DNA of 64,000 bases from Bradyrhizobium cytisi (GCF_008123515.1 NZ_VSSR01000021.1:248001-312000); one strand, 5' to 3'. Shown: positions 43,413 to 52,756, counted from the first letter of the stretch. Notes: generated by a model from the sequence alone, not told the origin. Program-made: numbers and translations.

Positions 43413-43522
43413 AGCGCGGTTCCCCGCCGTCCCCGCACGAATCTGGCCGCGCTATCCCGCAAGCCCGGACGCGCGAAAAGCCCGGTCAACCGGACCGGGC
43501 GATCCATCGCAGGCAAGCCGGA

Positions 43523-43696
43523 TCAGGCGAGCTGATCGATCCGCGTGCCCTGGCCCGGCGGCAGCGGCGCAGGCGGCGTCGGCTGATAGGTCGGGTCGTT
43601 GTCCTTGGCCTTGGTCGGGTCGTCCGCCTGCTTGGTCGTGTCGTAGCTCGGGACCACGACCGTCACAGGCGGCGGCGCAACGCTGGAAACGCTCAT
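43523..43696 (-). CDS. Small proline/threonine-rich hypothetical protein (57 aa)
   Basis: MSVSSVAPPPVTVVVPSYDT... ending PGQGTRIDQLA. The codon pattern matches neighbouring genes (strong GC third position). Soluble, low complexity, no motif. Confidence 0.6.
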   Translation of the reverse strand: MSVSSVAPPPVTVVVPSYDTTKQADDPTKAKDNDPTYQPTPPAPLPPGQGTRIDQLA

Positions 43697-43841
43697 CCAC
43701 AAATCCTCACAGATTGAAACAATTGATCCTGCTCCGGAGGGGACGAAAGCTCCGTCAAGCCAATCGTTAAAATGCGAGGGAAAGACGCACTGTTTTCGCG
43801 CCTGACATTGTTCTGTGTCAGGGAGAGCTCCGATCTCTCCT

Positions 43842-43921
43842 CGTCATTGCGAGCGCAGCGAAGCAATCCAGAATCCCTCCGAGGAAAGACTCTGGATTGC
43901 TTCGCTGCGCTCGCAATGACG
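43842..43921. repeat. Intergenic inverted-repeat element (CGTCATTGCGAGCG type)
   Basis: CGTCATTGCGAGCGCAGCGA...AGCAATCCAGA facing TCTGGATTGCTTCGCTGCGC...TCGCAATGACG. A near-identical copy of the element at 34671-34751. Confidence 0.8.
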
Positions 43922-43952
43922 GAGTGTGTGGCGGCAGCTCGACCTACTCGAC

Positions 43953-44432
43953 CTACTCGTCCTTAGGCCGCGTGATCGCGATCGTCGCATCCGTCTTGGT
44001 GCGCGTGCATTCCATGTTGAGACGCTTGTAGCGCATCGTCACCTTGTCGCCGCGCAACAGGCCCATGCGCTTGAGGCAGCGCGTCGCACCGGTCGTGGTG
44101 TCATCCTTCGTTACCGTGAAGATGATCGCGGCCGTGGAAGCGACCAGATCATAGAACGGCGGCGTCGGCTTGCGGTCGCCCTTGGCGTAGAGCTCGTTGG
44201 AATAGGTCTGTCCCTGGGCACGGCAGCCGAGCGACAGTTCCTTCGCCGCCGGATGGGTCAGGTAGATGATGTTGGCGGCCTTGAAGTTGACCTTCAGCCC
44301 GTCAACCCCACCGGCGAGCTGCTTGGCGATATCGTCGCACTGGTCCGCGCGCGCAGGCACAGCGAGGGTCACCAGGCCGATGATTGCGGCGGCGAGGACA
44401 ATCGCGCCGCGGAGGTGCAGTTTGAAAATCAT
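43953..44432 (-). CDS. Secreted hypothetical protein (159 aa)
   Basis: Signal peptide (RGAIVLAAAIIGLVTLAVPA, then RADQCDD) from the ATG at 44432; an ATG nine codons upstream is also in frame. Mature part with four cysteines (QCDDI, LGCRAQGQTY, TRCLKRMG, MECTRT) likely paired in the periplasm. No domain recognised; seemingly a single-gene unit. Confidence 0.65.
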   Translation of the reverse strand: MIFKLHLRGAIVLAAAIIGLVTLAVPARADQCDDIAKQLAGGVDGLKVNFKAANIIYLTHPAAKELSLGCRAQGQTYSNELYAKGDRKPTPPFYDLVASTAAIIFTVTKDDTTTGATRCLKRMGLLRGDKVTMRYKRLNMECTRTKTDATIAITRPKDE

Positions 44433-44680
44433 GATGAAAAGCCCCTTGAGGGCGCGCATTCAACCGTCGCCGCGCGCGAAGTGCAAGGGGTGCAACCCGG
44501 CTTGATTGGGCACAACCGTGACCACCCGCTGATCGAACGAGGGGATCGCAAAATGGCCGCCATGGCACCGAATCGGGATGCCCCGGCCGCGCCAGAACGC
44601 CTTCCCTTTGCGGCAAAAAAGCTTAGAACGCTTCTATGCTTAGAGGCCCGCGAGGGCTCCAAAACCCCGAGATTGCCCCC

Positions 44681-46336
<1,656 letters not shown>

Positions 46337-46346
46337 CTCCACTTTC

Positions 46347-46460
46347 CCCGGATGCTGCGCAGCGCGAAGCGGTGCGCTGCTGATCCGGGGTCCATGTGGC
46401 GGCATGGGTCCCGGCTCTGCGGAGCAGCGTTACACGCTGCACCGCGTCCGGGACACGAGA
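46347..46460. repeat. Second-family intergenic repeat (CCCGGATGCTGCG type)
   Basis: CCCCGGATGCTGCGCAGCGC...CTGATCCGGGG, then GGGTCCCGGCTCTGCGGAGC ending CGTCCGGGACACGAGA. Similar plan and wording (GGGTCCCGGCTC...) to 52222-52320. Confidence 0.6.
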
Positions 46461-46468
46461 GGATAAGC

Positions 46469-46765
46469 TTACGCCTTCGCGCCAGTGAACGGAAAACTGC
46501 CCATCGGGCCGATGCCCATTTCGCCGCTCATGCTGTCGCCGGAGACCGTTCCGATGAACTCGAGCGTTAACGGCATCGGGTTGGTGATGGAGACCTTCCA
46601 GTTGACGGCGTCACCGCTGACGGTGCCGTCAAAAATCTCGGCAGTATTGCCTTCCGCACCTTGCGTGCCCGTGAGCGTGCCGCCCGCTTCCTTCAGGCTC
46701 AGTGTCGCCTGGCGTTCGCCCATCGGCGTCGTCATGGTCAGATTCCAGTTTCCGTCCACGGCCAT
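46469..46765 (-). CDS. Small beta-rich hypothetical protein (98 aa)
   Basis: Starts MAVDGNWNLTMTTPMGERQA; regular strands with glycine turns (LKEAGGTLTGTQGAEGNTAE, LEFIGTVSGDSMSGEMGIGP) suggest a small beta-barrel with a repeated G-T-V-S-G-D motif. It is the form seen in short rhizobial proteins predicted to bind lipid or ligand, but function is unknown. The longer frame to 46810 lacks support. Confidence 0.6.
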   Translation of the reverse strand: MAVDGNWNLTMTTPMGERQATLSLKEAGGTLTGTQGAEGNTAEIFDGTVSGDAVNWKVSITNPMPLTLEFIGTVSGDSMSGEMGIGPMGSFPFTGAKA

Positions 46766-46884
46766 TCGCGTCTCCCGAACAATGTCCCGGCAGGCTGCGA
46801 TGATCCGCAACCCGTCCTGGGCCGAGCCTATAGCGCAACTTGAAGCCGCTGCCTAACGCCTGCCTAATGCCGCTTGGGCGGCAT

Positions 46885-47439
46885 TCAGGCGCGGGCGGCG
46901 GCGCGCCGGCGGCTGGTGACGACGAGCCTGAACACCACGTATTGCACGGCAAAGGCGAGGGCCTTGGCGCCGCCCGCGACCGCAGAGATATAGAACGCCC
47001 ACAGCTTCAGATCGCCGGTGGATGCGACCGCGATCGTGCCGGCGCCGAGGACGAACATCAGCGCGGCCCAGGCATAGCCCGCAGCGGTGACATATTCCGG
47101 CGCGGTCCCGACAACGATCGGCGGCATGTAGCGCAGCATCCAGCCGCGCTTGAGCATGATCGCGCCGATCGCGAAATGCGCGATCGCAGGCTTGGCCAGC
47201 ATGAAGCGGGGATCGTTGGTCAGCAGCGTGACCGTGCCAAGCACGATGACGAGTGCGACGCTGGCATAGGTCATGTAGCCGAGCTCACGCCCCTTGACGC
47301 GCGCATAGATCACCTGCGCGATCGCGCCGGCAATCGCCACCGACGTAGCCAGGATGACGTTGTCGGTGACGAGATAGATCACTAGGAAGACGATGGCCGA
47401 CAGGAAATCGGAGGCGAGGCGGGCGAATACGTCCTTCAT
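46885..47439 (-). CDS. YciB/IspZ-type inner-membrane protein
   Basis: 184 residues with about five transmembrane helices (SAIVFLVIYLVTDNVILATS; SVALVIVLGTVTLLTNDPRF). TNDPRFMLAKPAIAHFAIGA and RGWMLRYMPP match the septation protein A / YciB family. It is the second gene of a leftward pair, 13 bases after a related membrane gene, whose promoter carries the TetR2 operators. Confidence 0.75.
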   Translation of the reverse strand: MKDVFARLASDFLSAIVFLVIYLVTDNVILATSVAIAGAIAQVIYARVKGRELGYMTYASVALVIVLGTVTLLTNDPRFMLAKPAIAHFAIGAIMLKRGWMLRYMPPIVVGTAPEYVTAAGYAWAALMFVLGAGTIAVASTGDLKLWAFYISAVAGGAKALAFAVQYVVFRLVVTSRRRAAARA

Positions 47440-47452
47440 TGTCGGTCCTGTC

Positions 47453-48028
47453 TCACTGGGCTTCGGGCAACGCGCCGGCGGGCGCACCATACTTGATCTG
47501 GCGATATTCGGGATACCACTTGGTGAAATAGATCGCGCTGTTGCGGGCGGCGAAGGCAACCGCGAGACCGAGCCACACCGGCAAGCCCGGGAAGTAGAGC
47601 AGCACGATGTTGGCGGCCATCATCAAGAGCGCGGCCGCGGTCCATGCGGCGGTGATGACGTAGTTGGCGGTGAGGAAGCCGGGCATCGCCGCGGTCTCGG
47701 CCGGCACGGATTCAACCGCGTATTGCAGTGTGAAGGGCCGGCGCGCCAGCATCGAGCCGAGCGAGATGACGAAGATGCCAATATCGACCGAAAGCCTGAC
47801 GCCGAGCGCGCTGAGCGAGGGGGCGCGCAGCGCGAGGGTGAGGCCGATGCCTGCGAACAGGATCGCCGAGCCCGCGGCCAAAATCTTCACCGAGCGGCCG
47901 CAGGCCACGTCGATGGCGATGGTGGCGAGGCAGATCGCGGAGGCCACGAACACGCTGGTCGTGGCCGACGTCACCATCATCAGGATAGTGTAGACGCCAT
48001 AGGGAGCAAGGATCAGGAAGATCGTCAT
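47453..48028 (-). CDS. Multi-span membrane protein (IspZ-like neighbour)
   Basis: 191 residues, five or six hydrophobic spans (IFLILAPYGVYTILMMVTSA; SVFVASAICLATIAIDVACG). No conserved catalytic residue seen. It is cotranscribed with the YciB-like gene, and its promoter region (48045-48118) has two operators of the nearby TetR. Confidence 0.6.
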   Translation of the reverse strand: MTIFLILAPYGVYTILMMVTSATTSVFVASAICLATIAIDVACGRSVKILAAGSAILFAGIGLTLALRAPSLSALGVRLSVDIGIFVISLGSMLARRPFTLQYAVESVPAETAAMPGFLTANYVITAAWTAAALLMMAANIVLLYFPGLPVWLGLAVAFAARNSAIYFTKWYPEYRQIKYGAPAGALPEAQ

Positions 48029-48044
48029 GGTCGCCTCGGTCGAA

Positions 48045-48118
48045 CCAATCTTTACGATGTCAAGATTGGTAGTTCAGGGCCGGCGTCGGGTCAAGCGAAA
48101 TCTTTACAGTGTCAAAAT
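48045..48118 (-). promoter_or_regulatory. Double TetR2 operator around a leftward promoter, copy A
   Basis: Operators at 48048-48066 (ATCTTTACGATGTCAAGAT, inside a 25-base imperfect palindrome) and 48100-48118 (ATCTTTACAGTGTCAAAAT), 52 bases apart. Reverse-strand TTGACC (48089-48094) and, 17 bases on, TACCAA (48066-48071) form the promoter of the gene at 48028. The same arrangement is at 50078-50149. Confidence 0.65.
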
Positions 48119-48586
48119 GACGTGAACAACATGTAAAAACTCAATCGTTGCAATGGCTTGATCCGATATCTCGTCGGCGACGGCCGCCCAGGGCAGGCGC
48201 GACAGAATGGTCAGTGCACAAGAGACCAGCAGGCCGATGGTCAGGAAGATGCTGCCGCTGCGGCAGATCATGAATTTGAGCGAGCCCGGCGTCGCGGACA
48301 TGCCGAGCGGATGCAAGAGCCGCGACAGCACGAGCGCCCCCATCAGCAGGTGAATGCGCAAGGGCGATGCGCCGGACATTTCGAGAAACGCCACCATCAG
48401 CGCGATGATCGGAACGTATTCCATGAAATTGCCATGGGCGCGGATCGCGCTGCGCAAGCCTTCATTGCCGCCGTCGTTGAACGGCGCAGCGTTGCTCCGC
48501 CGCAGCCGGATGACCTGCAGCGCGAGCGCGGCGTAGATCAGCGCGAGGATCGCGAGATAGTTCGCCGTGATGGCGGGGACGTGCAT
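48104..48586 (-). CDS. MAPEG family membrane protein
   Basis: 160 residues with four transmembrane helices. The MAPEG fold (microsomal glutathione transferase-like) is shown by RRSNAAPFNDGGNEGLRSAI, then RAHGNFMEYVPIIAL (arginine/glutamate-rich loop after TM1) and ASPLRIHLLMGALVLSRLLH. CGAGGAGAC precedes the ATG at 48586. It is downstream of the carotenoid-oxygenase gene and its stop codon (48104) lies inside the operator of the next gene. Confidence 0.8.
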   Translation of the reverse strand: MHVPAITANYLAILALIYAALALQVIRLRRSNAAPFNDGGNEGLRSAIRAHGNFMEYVPIIALMVAFLEMSGASPLRIHLLMGALVLSRLLHPLGMSATPGSLKFMICRSGSIFLTIGLLVSCALTILSRLPWAAVADEISDQAIATIEFLHVVHVILTL

Positions 48587-48603
48587 GCGAAGTCTCCTCG
48601 ATC

Positions 48604-48651
48604 CGTCATTCCGGGCTCGCGCCAAGCAAGTGGCGCAAGCCGGAATGACAG
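48604..48651. repeat. Imperfect palindrome (CGTCATTCCGG type)
   Basis: CGTCATTCCGGGCTCGCGCC...TGGCGCAAGCCGGAATGAC, between the oxygenase and MAPEG genes. It could attenuate transcription within the operon, or belong to the repeat family seen elsewhere. Confidence 0.5.
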
Positions 48652-48661
48652 GGGGAGGGAG

Positions 48662-50062
48662 CTACTGCGCTCCCACCCAATTGCCGTGAAAGCCGTCGGG
48701 CACGCGATGGCCGAGTTGCACCAGCGCGGCTGGACCGGCCTCGATGTCGGTGGCGTTGAACACCGCGAGGTCGCTGCGGTTCTCCCGCGCGCGCCAGACC
48801 ACAGCGAGCAGCCAGCCGTCGCCTTCCGCAGCATCTTTCGACCGCTCGACGAAAACAGGCTCCGAGATGGTGTCGCCGGCCGGCAGCAGATAATGGCCGA
48901 GCCGCTTTCCATTGCCGTCGACATGGACGATGCCGGACAGTGCACCGAACATCGGCAGCCGCGGATTGGCGCAGGCGTACCAGCCGTGACGGCTTTTCAA
49001 GCCGGCGCGGCGATCGTCGATGCGCGGGAATTCGCCGGTGAGGTCGTCGAGATAGGTCTGCTGGAAGCGGTCTGTATTGCCCGCGAGATCGAAGGTCCAG
49101 CGGCAATGGCGCGCGAAGGATTTCTCGGGATTCGTCGGCCGGCCGTCGGGATGCGGAAACAGCGGCGCCTCCTCGAACTGCATGACGTCGGCGACGATGC
49201 AGTCACCGTCCTCCCACGCGTTCATGACGTGGAAGACGTAGCAGGCTTCCGCGCGGAACCAGACGATGTCCTTGCTCGCCCCCTTGCGTTTCATCACGCC
49301 GACATAGGCGCCTTTCTCCGGCTCCCAGGCGTAAGGCGGCCGGCCCGCCATCGCGCGCTCCACGCTGCCGGTGAGCGGCAGGATCGGAAACAGCAAATGG
49401 TTCTCGGTGACGATGAAGTCGTGCACCATGCTGGCATAGGGCGCCTCGAACCGCTCGAAGCGCGTCGCTTTGCCTGATGCATCGATCGATCCAAATGAGA
49501 GCGCGGGCGTGAGTGGCCCCGCCGCGTTGTAGCCGAAGAACACCAGTTCGCCGGTGACAGGATCGATCTTCGGATGCGCCGTGAACGTACCGGCGACGCG
49601 GCCTTGGTAGTTGCAATAGCCGCGCGTCTGAAGCGTGCCCGGCTCGATCTCGGTTGGCAGATGCGCCTCTTCCAGCGCGAGCAGCTTGCCGGCGTGGAAG
49701 ATGATGTTGGTGTTGGCGACGCCGCCGTCAGTCACATGGGCAGGTGCGTCCGGCAATTTGCGGCCGAAGCCGTTGCCGAAGAACGCGCGGCCGGCATCGT
49801 GCTCGGCAAGCCATTTCGGCGTGCGGACCCAGCGGTTGCGGTAACTGGCGCGGCCGTTTTCCAGGTGGAAAGCATGCAGCATGCCGTCACCGACGAACCA
49901 GTGCGCGCCGGGCGTGTCGAACTGCGGATTGGGGCCGTTGCGGTAGAGCGTGCCGTTCAACTCGCGCGGCAATTCGCCGACGATCCTGAGGAAACGCGCG
50001 TCCGCCTCGAACGGAATCGGCGCGATATTGTTACGGCGCTCAGGTGTGGCGTCCTGCTGCAC
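48662..50062 (-). CDS. Carotenoid-cleavage / lignostilbene dioxygenase-type oxygenase
   Basis: About 466 residues from the GTG at 50062, which GGAGGG precedes; an ATG at 50125 would lie upstream of the operator and promoter. The four histidine ligands of the iron centre are all seen in TFTAHPK, SMVHDF, VFHVMNA and the C-terminal DGFHGNW. RNGPNPQFDTPGAHWFVGDG and FERFEAPYASM are family marks. The enzyme cleaves a conjugated double bond in a carotenoid, apocarotenoid or stilbene with O2. It is the first gene of the operon controlled at 50078-50149. Confidence 0.87.
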   Translation of the reverse strand: MQQDATPERRNNIAPIPFEADARFLRIVGELPRELNGTLYRNGPNPQFDTPGAHWFVGDGMLHAFHLENGRASYRNRWVRTPKWLAEHDAGRAFFGNGFGRKLPDAPAHVTDGGVANTNIIFHAGKLLALEEAHLPTEIEPGTLQTRGYCNYQGRVAGTFTAHPKIDPVTGELVFFGYNAAGPLTPALSFGSIDASGKATRFERFEAPYASMVHDFIVTENHLLFPILPLTGSVERAMAGRPPYAWEPEKGAYVGVMKRKGASKDIVWFRAEACYVFHVMNAWEDGDCIVADVMQFEEAPLFPHPDGRPTNPEKSFARHCRWTFDLAGNTDRFQQTYLDDLTGEFPRIDDRRAGLKSRHGWYACANPRLPMFGALSGIVHVDGNGKRLGHYLLPAGDTISEPVFVERSKDAAEGDGWLLAVVWRARENRSDLAVFNATDIEAGPAALVQLGHRVPDGFHGNWVGAQ

Positions 50063-50077
50063 GGCGTATCCCTCCCT

Positions 50078-50149
50078 ATCTTTACATCGTAAAGATGGAA
50101 TAGGACCAAGCGCGGCGTCCGTCAAGCGAAATCTTTACACTGTCAATAT
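50078..50149 (-). promoter_or_regulatory. Double TetR2 operator around a leftward promoter, copy B
   Basis: Operators at 50078-50096 (ATCTTTACATCGTAAAGAT, a perfect inverted repeat with 8-base arms) and 50131-50149 (ATCTTTACACTGTCAATAT), 53 bases apart. Reverse-strand TTGACG (50120-50125), 17-base spacer and TATTCC (50097-50102) serve the oxygenase gene. The right-hand operator also overlaps TTTACA (50134-50139) and TATAGC (50157-50162), a promoter for the tetR gene at 50169. Confidence 0.7.
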
Positions 50150-50168
50150 TGCGTCATATAGCTTGTAA

Positions 50169-50906
50169 ATGGCCAAGAGCAGCACCACCGCCGACACCAA
50201 GAGCGAAACGGCGCACCTCGCGCGCGCCCCGAAAAAGACATCGCCGGCATCTCGGCCGGCGCGCCGCCGGGCGAGCGCGAAGGCCGAGACGCCCTATCAT
50301 CATGGCGCCTTGCGCGAGGCGCTGCTGCAGGCGGCCGAACGGGTGCTGGAGCGCGACGGGCTCGGCGGCCTGACGCTGCGCGCGGTGGCGCGCGAGGCGG
50401 GGGTCTCGCATGCCGCGCCGACGCATCATTTCGGCGATCTCACCGGCCTCGTCAGCGAGCTCGCCGCAATCGGCTTCCGCCAGTTCAATGCGGCGATGGC
50501 GTCTGCCTGCGACGCGGCCACCTCGCCGCTGGAACGGGCGCTGGCGCGGCCCAAAGCCTACGTCGCCTATGCCCAGGCCCATCCCGGCATGTACGGTCTG
50601 ATGTTCCGCACCGAGCGGCTCGACTATTCCAGGCCTTCGCTGCACGAGGCCGCGGAATCCTCGTTTGCCGGACTTGCCAATGCGATCGGCGCGATGCGGC
50701 AGGAACCGATCAGCGGCGACAAGTTGACCATCGAGCAGGGCGCCGCGATCGCGCGGGCCTGGTCGATGGTGCACGGCTTCACCATGCTGCTGCTCGACGG
50801 TCGGCTCGAGGACATTTTGGAGCGGCTGCCCGATGGCACGACGGCCGAGCAGCTTCTGGAAGCGATCCTGAAGTCGACGGTGGCGGGAAAGCTGCCAAGC
50901 ACCTGA
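50169..50906 (+). CDS. TetR/AcrR family regulator of the oxygenase regulon
   Basis: 245 residues. A basic, disordered N-terminus of about 40 residues, then the helix-turn-helix (YHHGALREALLQAAERVLER, GLGGLTLRAVAREAGVSHAA, PTHHFGD). The tyrosine of the usual SxxxxYxHF motif is replaced by threonine-histidine (APTHHF), which is common in this TetR subgroup. It is divergent from the oxygenase operon. The inferred promoter puts the transcript start at or within a base of its ATG, so a leaderless message is likely. It probably represses its own promoter and both leftward promoters. Confidence 0.87.
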   Translation: MAKSSTTADTKSETAHLARAPKKTSPASRPARRRASAKAETPYHHGALREALLQAAERVLERDGLGGLTLRAVAREAGVSHAAPTHHFGDLTGLVSELAAIGFRQFNAAMASACDAATSPLERALARPKAYVAYAQAHPGMYGLMFRTERLDYSRPSLHEAAESSFAGLANAIGAMRQEPISGDKLTIEQGAAIARAWSMVHGFTMLLLDGRLEDILERLPDGTTAEQLLEAILKSTVAGKLPST

Positions 50907-50939
50907 TCGAACGGAACGTCGGCAATTCCTGTCATGCAT

Positions 50940-50959
50940 GCTCGCGCGACCGCGCGAGC
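50940..50959 (+). terminator. Hairpin after tetR
   Basis: GCTCGCGC-GACC-GCGCGAGC, a perfect 8-bp stem with a four-base loop, 34 bases after the stop. No T run, so a weak or Rho-assisted terminator. Confidence 0.45.
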
Positions 50960-51177
50960 CGTCGCGCCCAGGGATTGAGCAGAAAGCATTGGGCATTGGC
51001 GGAAGATCGAGGCCGGCGCGGGCGAGCGATGATGCGGAACTCGCGGCTCCCGACACTTTCACTGTGGGCAAGGTCAATCGCGCTTCCGATAGTCCTGACA
51101 GGGGCGCGGAATCGTTCTAGAAGAGCGGCTTCGCTTGGGCTCATGCAGCCTCGTTCGCGTCCTCTTTACACTTGATC

Positions 51178-51744
51178 ATGCCAGCCATCTCGTCGAACAA
51201 ACCTTATCGCGTCGGCCGCTCCAAGACGGGGCTTGGCCTCTTCGCCACCAAACCGATCAGGAAGGGCACCCGGATCATCCGTTATTTCGGGCCGATTCTG
51301 GACTGCCGAATCCCTGCGCAGGACGACATCGAGAACAAATATCTGTTCGAGCTCAACGGCCGTTGGACCATCGACGGCTCGGTGCGCAAGAACGTCGCCC
51401 GCTACATCAACCATTCCTGCCGGCCCAACGCCGAGTCGGACGTCCGTCCGCGCGAGCGCAAGGTGTTCATCCGCGCCATCAAGAACATCGAGCCGGGCGA
51501 CGAGATCAACTACGACTACGGCACCGACTATTTCAAAGCCTATCTGAAGCCGATCGGCTGCAAGTGTCCTTCCTGCGAAGCCAAGCGCAAGAAGCAGCGT
51601 GCCGCGGAGCGGGCCGAACGCGCCAAGGTGAAGGCGCGCGCCGAGCGCAAGGCGCAGAAGGTGGGCGCGAAAACCACCGCGGCGAAAAAGAAGAAGCTGA
51701 ACGGCAAGCACTTCGCCGGCAAGGTCGGCCGCGCGAAGGCGTAG
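51178..51744 (+). CDS. SET-domain protein (putative protein-lysine methyltransferase)
   Basis: 188 residues. SET-domain order: KTGLGLFATKPIRKGTRIIR (about 17-36), YINHSCRPNA (76-85, the AdoMet-site NHSC) and GDEINYDYG (107-115), followed by a small post-SET cysteine motif CKCPSC (128-133) and a 50-residue Lys/Ala-rich tail (AAKKKKLNGKHFAGKVGRAK). It is expected to methylate lysine on a protein, but the target is unknown. A TTG two codons upstream is possible; the ATG at 51178 is used. Confidence 0.85.
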   Translation: MPAISSNKPYRVGRSKTGLGLFATKPIRKGTRIIRYFGPILDCRIPAQDDIENKYLFELNGRWTIDGSVRKNVARYINHSCRPNAESDVRPRERKVFIRAIKNIEPGDEINYDYGTDYFKAYLKPIGCKCPSCEAKRKKQRAAERAERAKVKARAERKAQKVGAKTTAAKKKKLNGKHFAGKVGRAKA

Positions 51745-51996
51745 CTTCCGTCAGCCGCGCGACGTCGTCCTGTGCTTCGCCTCGATTGCGGCGCGGTTTC
51801 CGAAGTAGTTCGCTTCTCATAGTCGCCCCACGCTGCCGGTGCGGTCCGTCCTCAACGAAGGTGCGCCTTCGTAGGTACATTGGTGCGGCGTCCTGAATTT
51901 TGATGTTCACTTTGGAACAGAACCCGCGCCTTCTGCATATTAATTTCGCTGGAACTCAAACCCCAACGGTTAGGACCCGTCAGACGAGGTTGTACC

Positions 51997-52197
51997 ATGC
52001 AGCGCCGACGCCGCTTCAAACAGACCGTTCCCCTTGAAGAACGACTTGCCGAAGAGGCGCAACGCCTCCGGGACAAAGCCAAATCCCTTCCCCCCGGTCC
52101 TCAACGCGAGGATGCACTTCGTAGAGCCAGACAGGCCGAGACAGGCTCGCACATGAGCGAGTGGCTGCGAACGCCCGGGCTTCAGCCACCCGAGTAG
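51997..52197 (+). CDS. Small basic helical protein (66 aa), paralogue of 61835-62056
   Basis: MQRRRRFKQTVPLEERLAEE, then [18 protein letters not shown]. The gene at 61835-62056 encodes a clear relative ([30 protein letters not shown]). Both are short, basic, and lack signal or membrane segments. No function known. Confidence 0.7.
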   Translation: MQRRRRFKQTVPLEERLAEEAQRLRDKAKSLPPGPQREDALRRARQAETGSHMSEWLRTPGLQPPE

Positions 52198-52221
52198 ATC
52201 CTAGCGGTGTGCGTGCGCTGC

Positions 52222-52320
52222 TGAGCCGGGGCCTATGTCTCCGAGAGCAATCCGTGCTGCGTGGGTCCCGGCTCCGCGCCGCAACGCCAAAAGCGTTGCG
52301 GCGCGTCCGCGACCCGAGAT
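52222..52320. repeat. Second-family intergenic repeat
   Basis: Contains GGGTCCCGGCTCCGCGCCGC, AACGC...GCGTT and GCGTCCGCGACCCGAGA, with internal complementarity. Related in plan to 46347-46460; lies between two convergent small genes. Confidence 0.5.
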
Positions 52321-52321
52321 C

Positions 52322-52720
52322 TTACGCCGCCACCACACTCCCGCTCCTCCGCAGCCCCACATATTGCAGCTCGGCGAATACGCCGGTCGCGACCGCCTGC
52401 GTCGCGACCATGAGCTCGCCGGCGAGGTTCGGCGACACCGCGCCCGAGAACAGCAGCGCGATGCTGCCGACCGTCCAGGCCGCGTTGCCGATCACGACCA
52501 GCAGCACGATCGCCTTCGGCACTACTGCGCGGGAGGCGAGCCATCCGACCAGTGCGGTATAGGCGACCAGGAACAGGCCGGTTTCGCGCAACAGCACCTC
52601 GGGCAGATTGAACAGCGTGGCGAACGCGCCAGCGCCAAAAATGAAGCCGAGCGCGGCGACACCGCTGAACACGGCGTCGGCGAGCAGGGCGCGGCGCAGG
52701 AAGGTGGATGCGTCAATCAT
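52322..52720 (-). CDS. Small membrane protein (132 aa)
   Basis: Four predicted membrane helices (ADAVFSGVAALGFIFGAGAF; TGLFLVAYTALVGWLASRAV; IVLLVVIGNAAWTVGSIALL; MVATQAVATGVFAELQYVGL). No motif, function unknown. The start MIDASTF follows a gene of the same direction. Confidence 0.7.
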   Translation of the reverse strand: MIDASTFLRRALLADAVFSGVAALGFIFGAGAFATLFNLPEVLLRETGLFLVAYTALVGWLASRAVVPKAIVLLVVIGNAAWTVGSIALLFSGAVSPNLAGELMVATQAVATGVFAELQYVGLRRSGSVVAA

Positions 52721-52756
52721 CAGAGGTCTCCATGGTTGGGTTGGCTTGGGGTGAAC

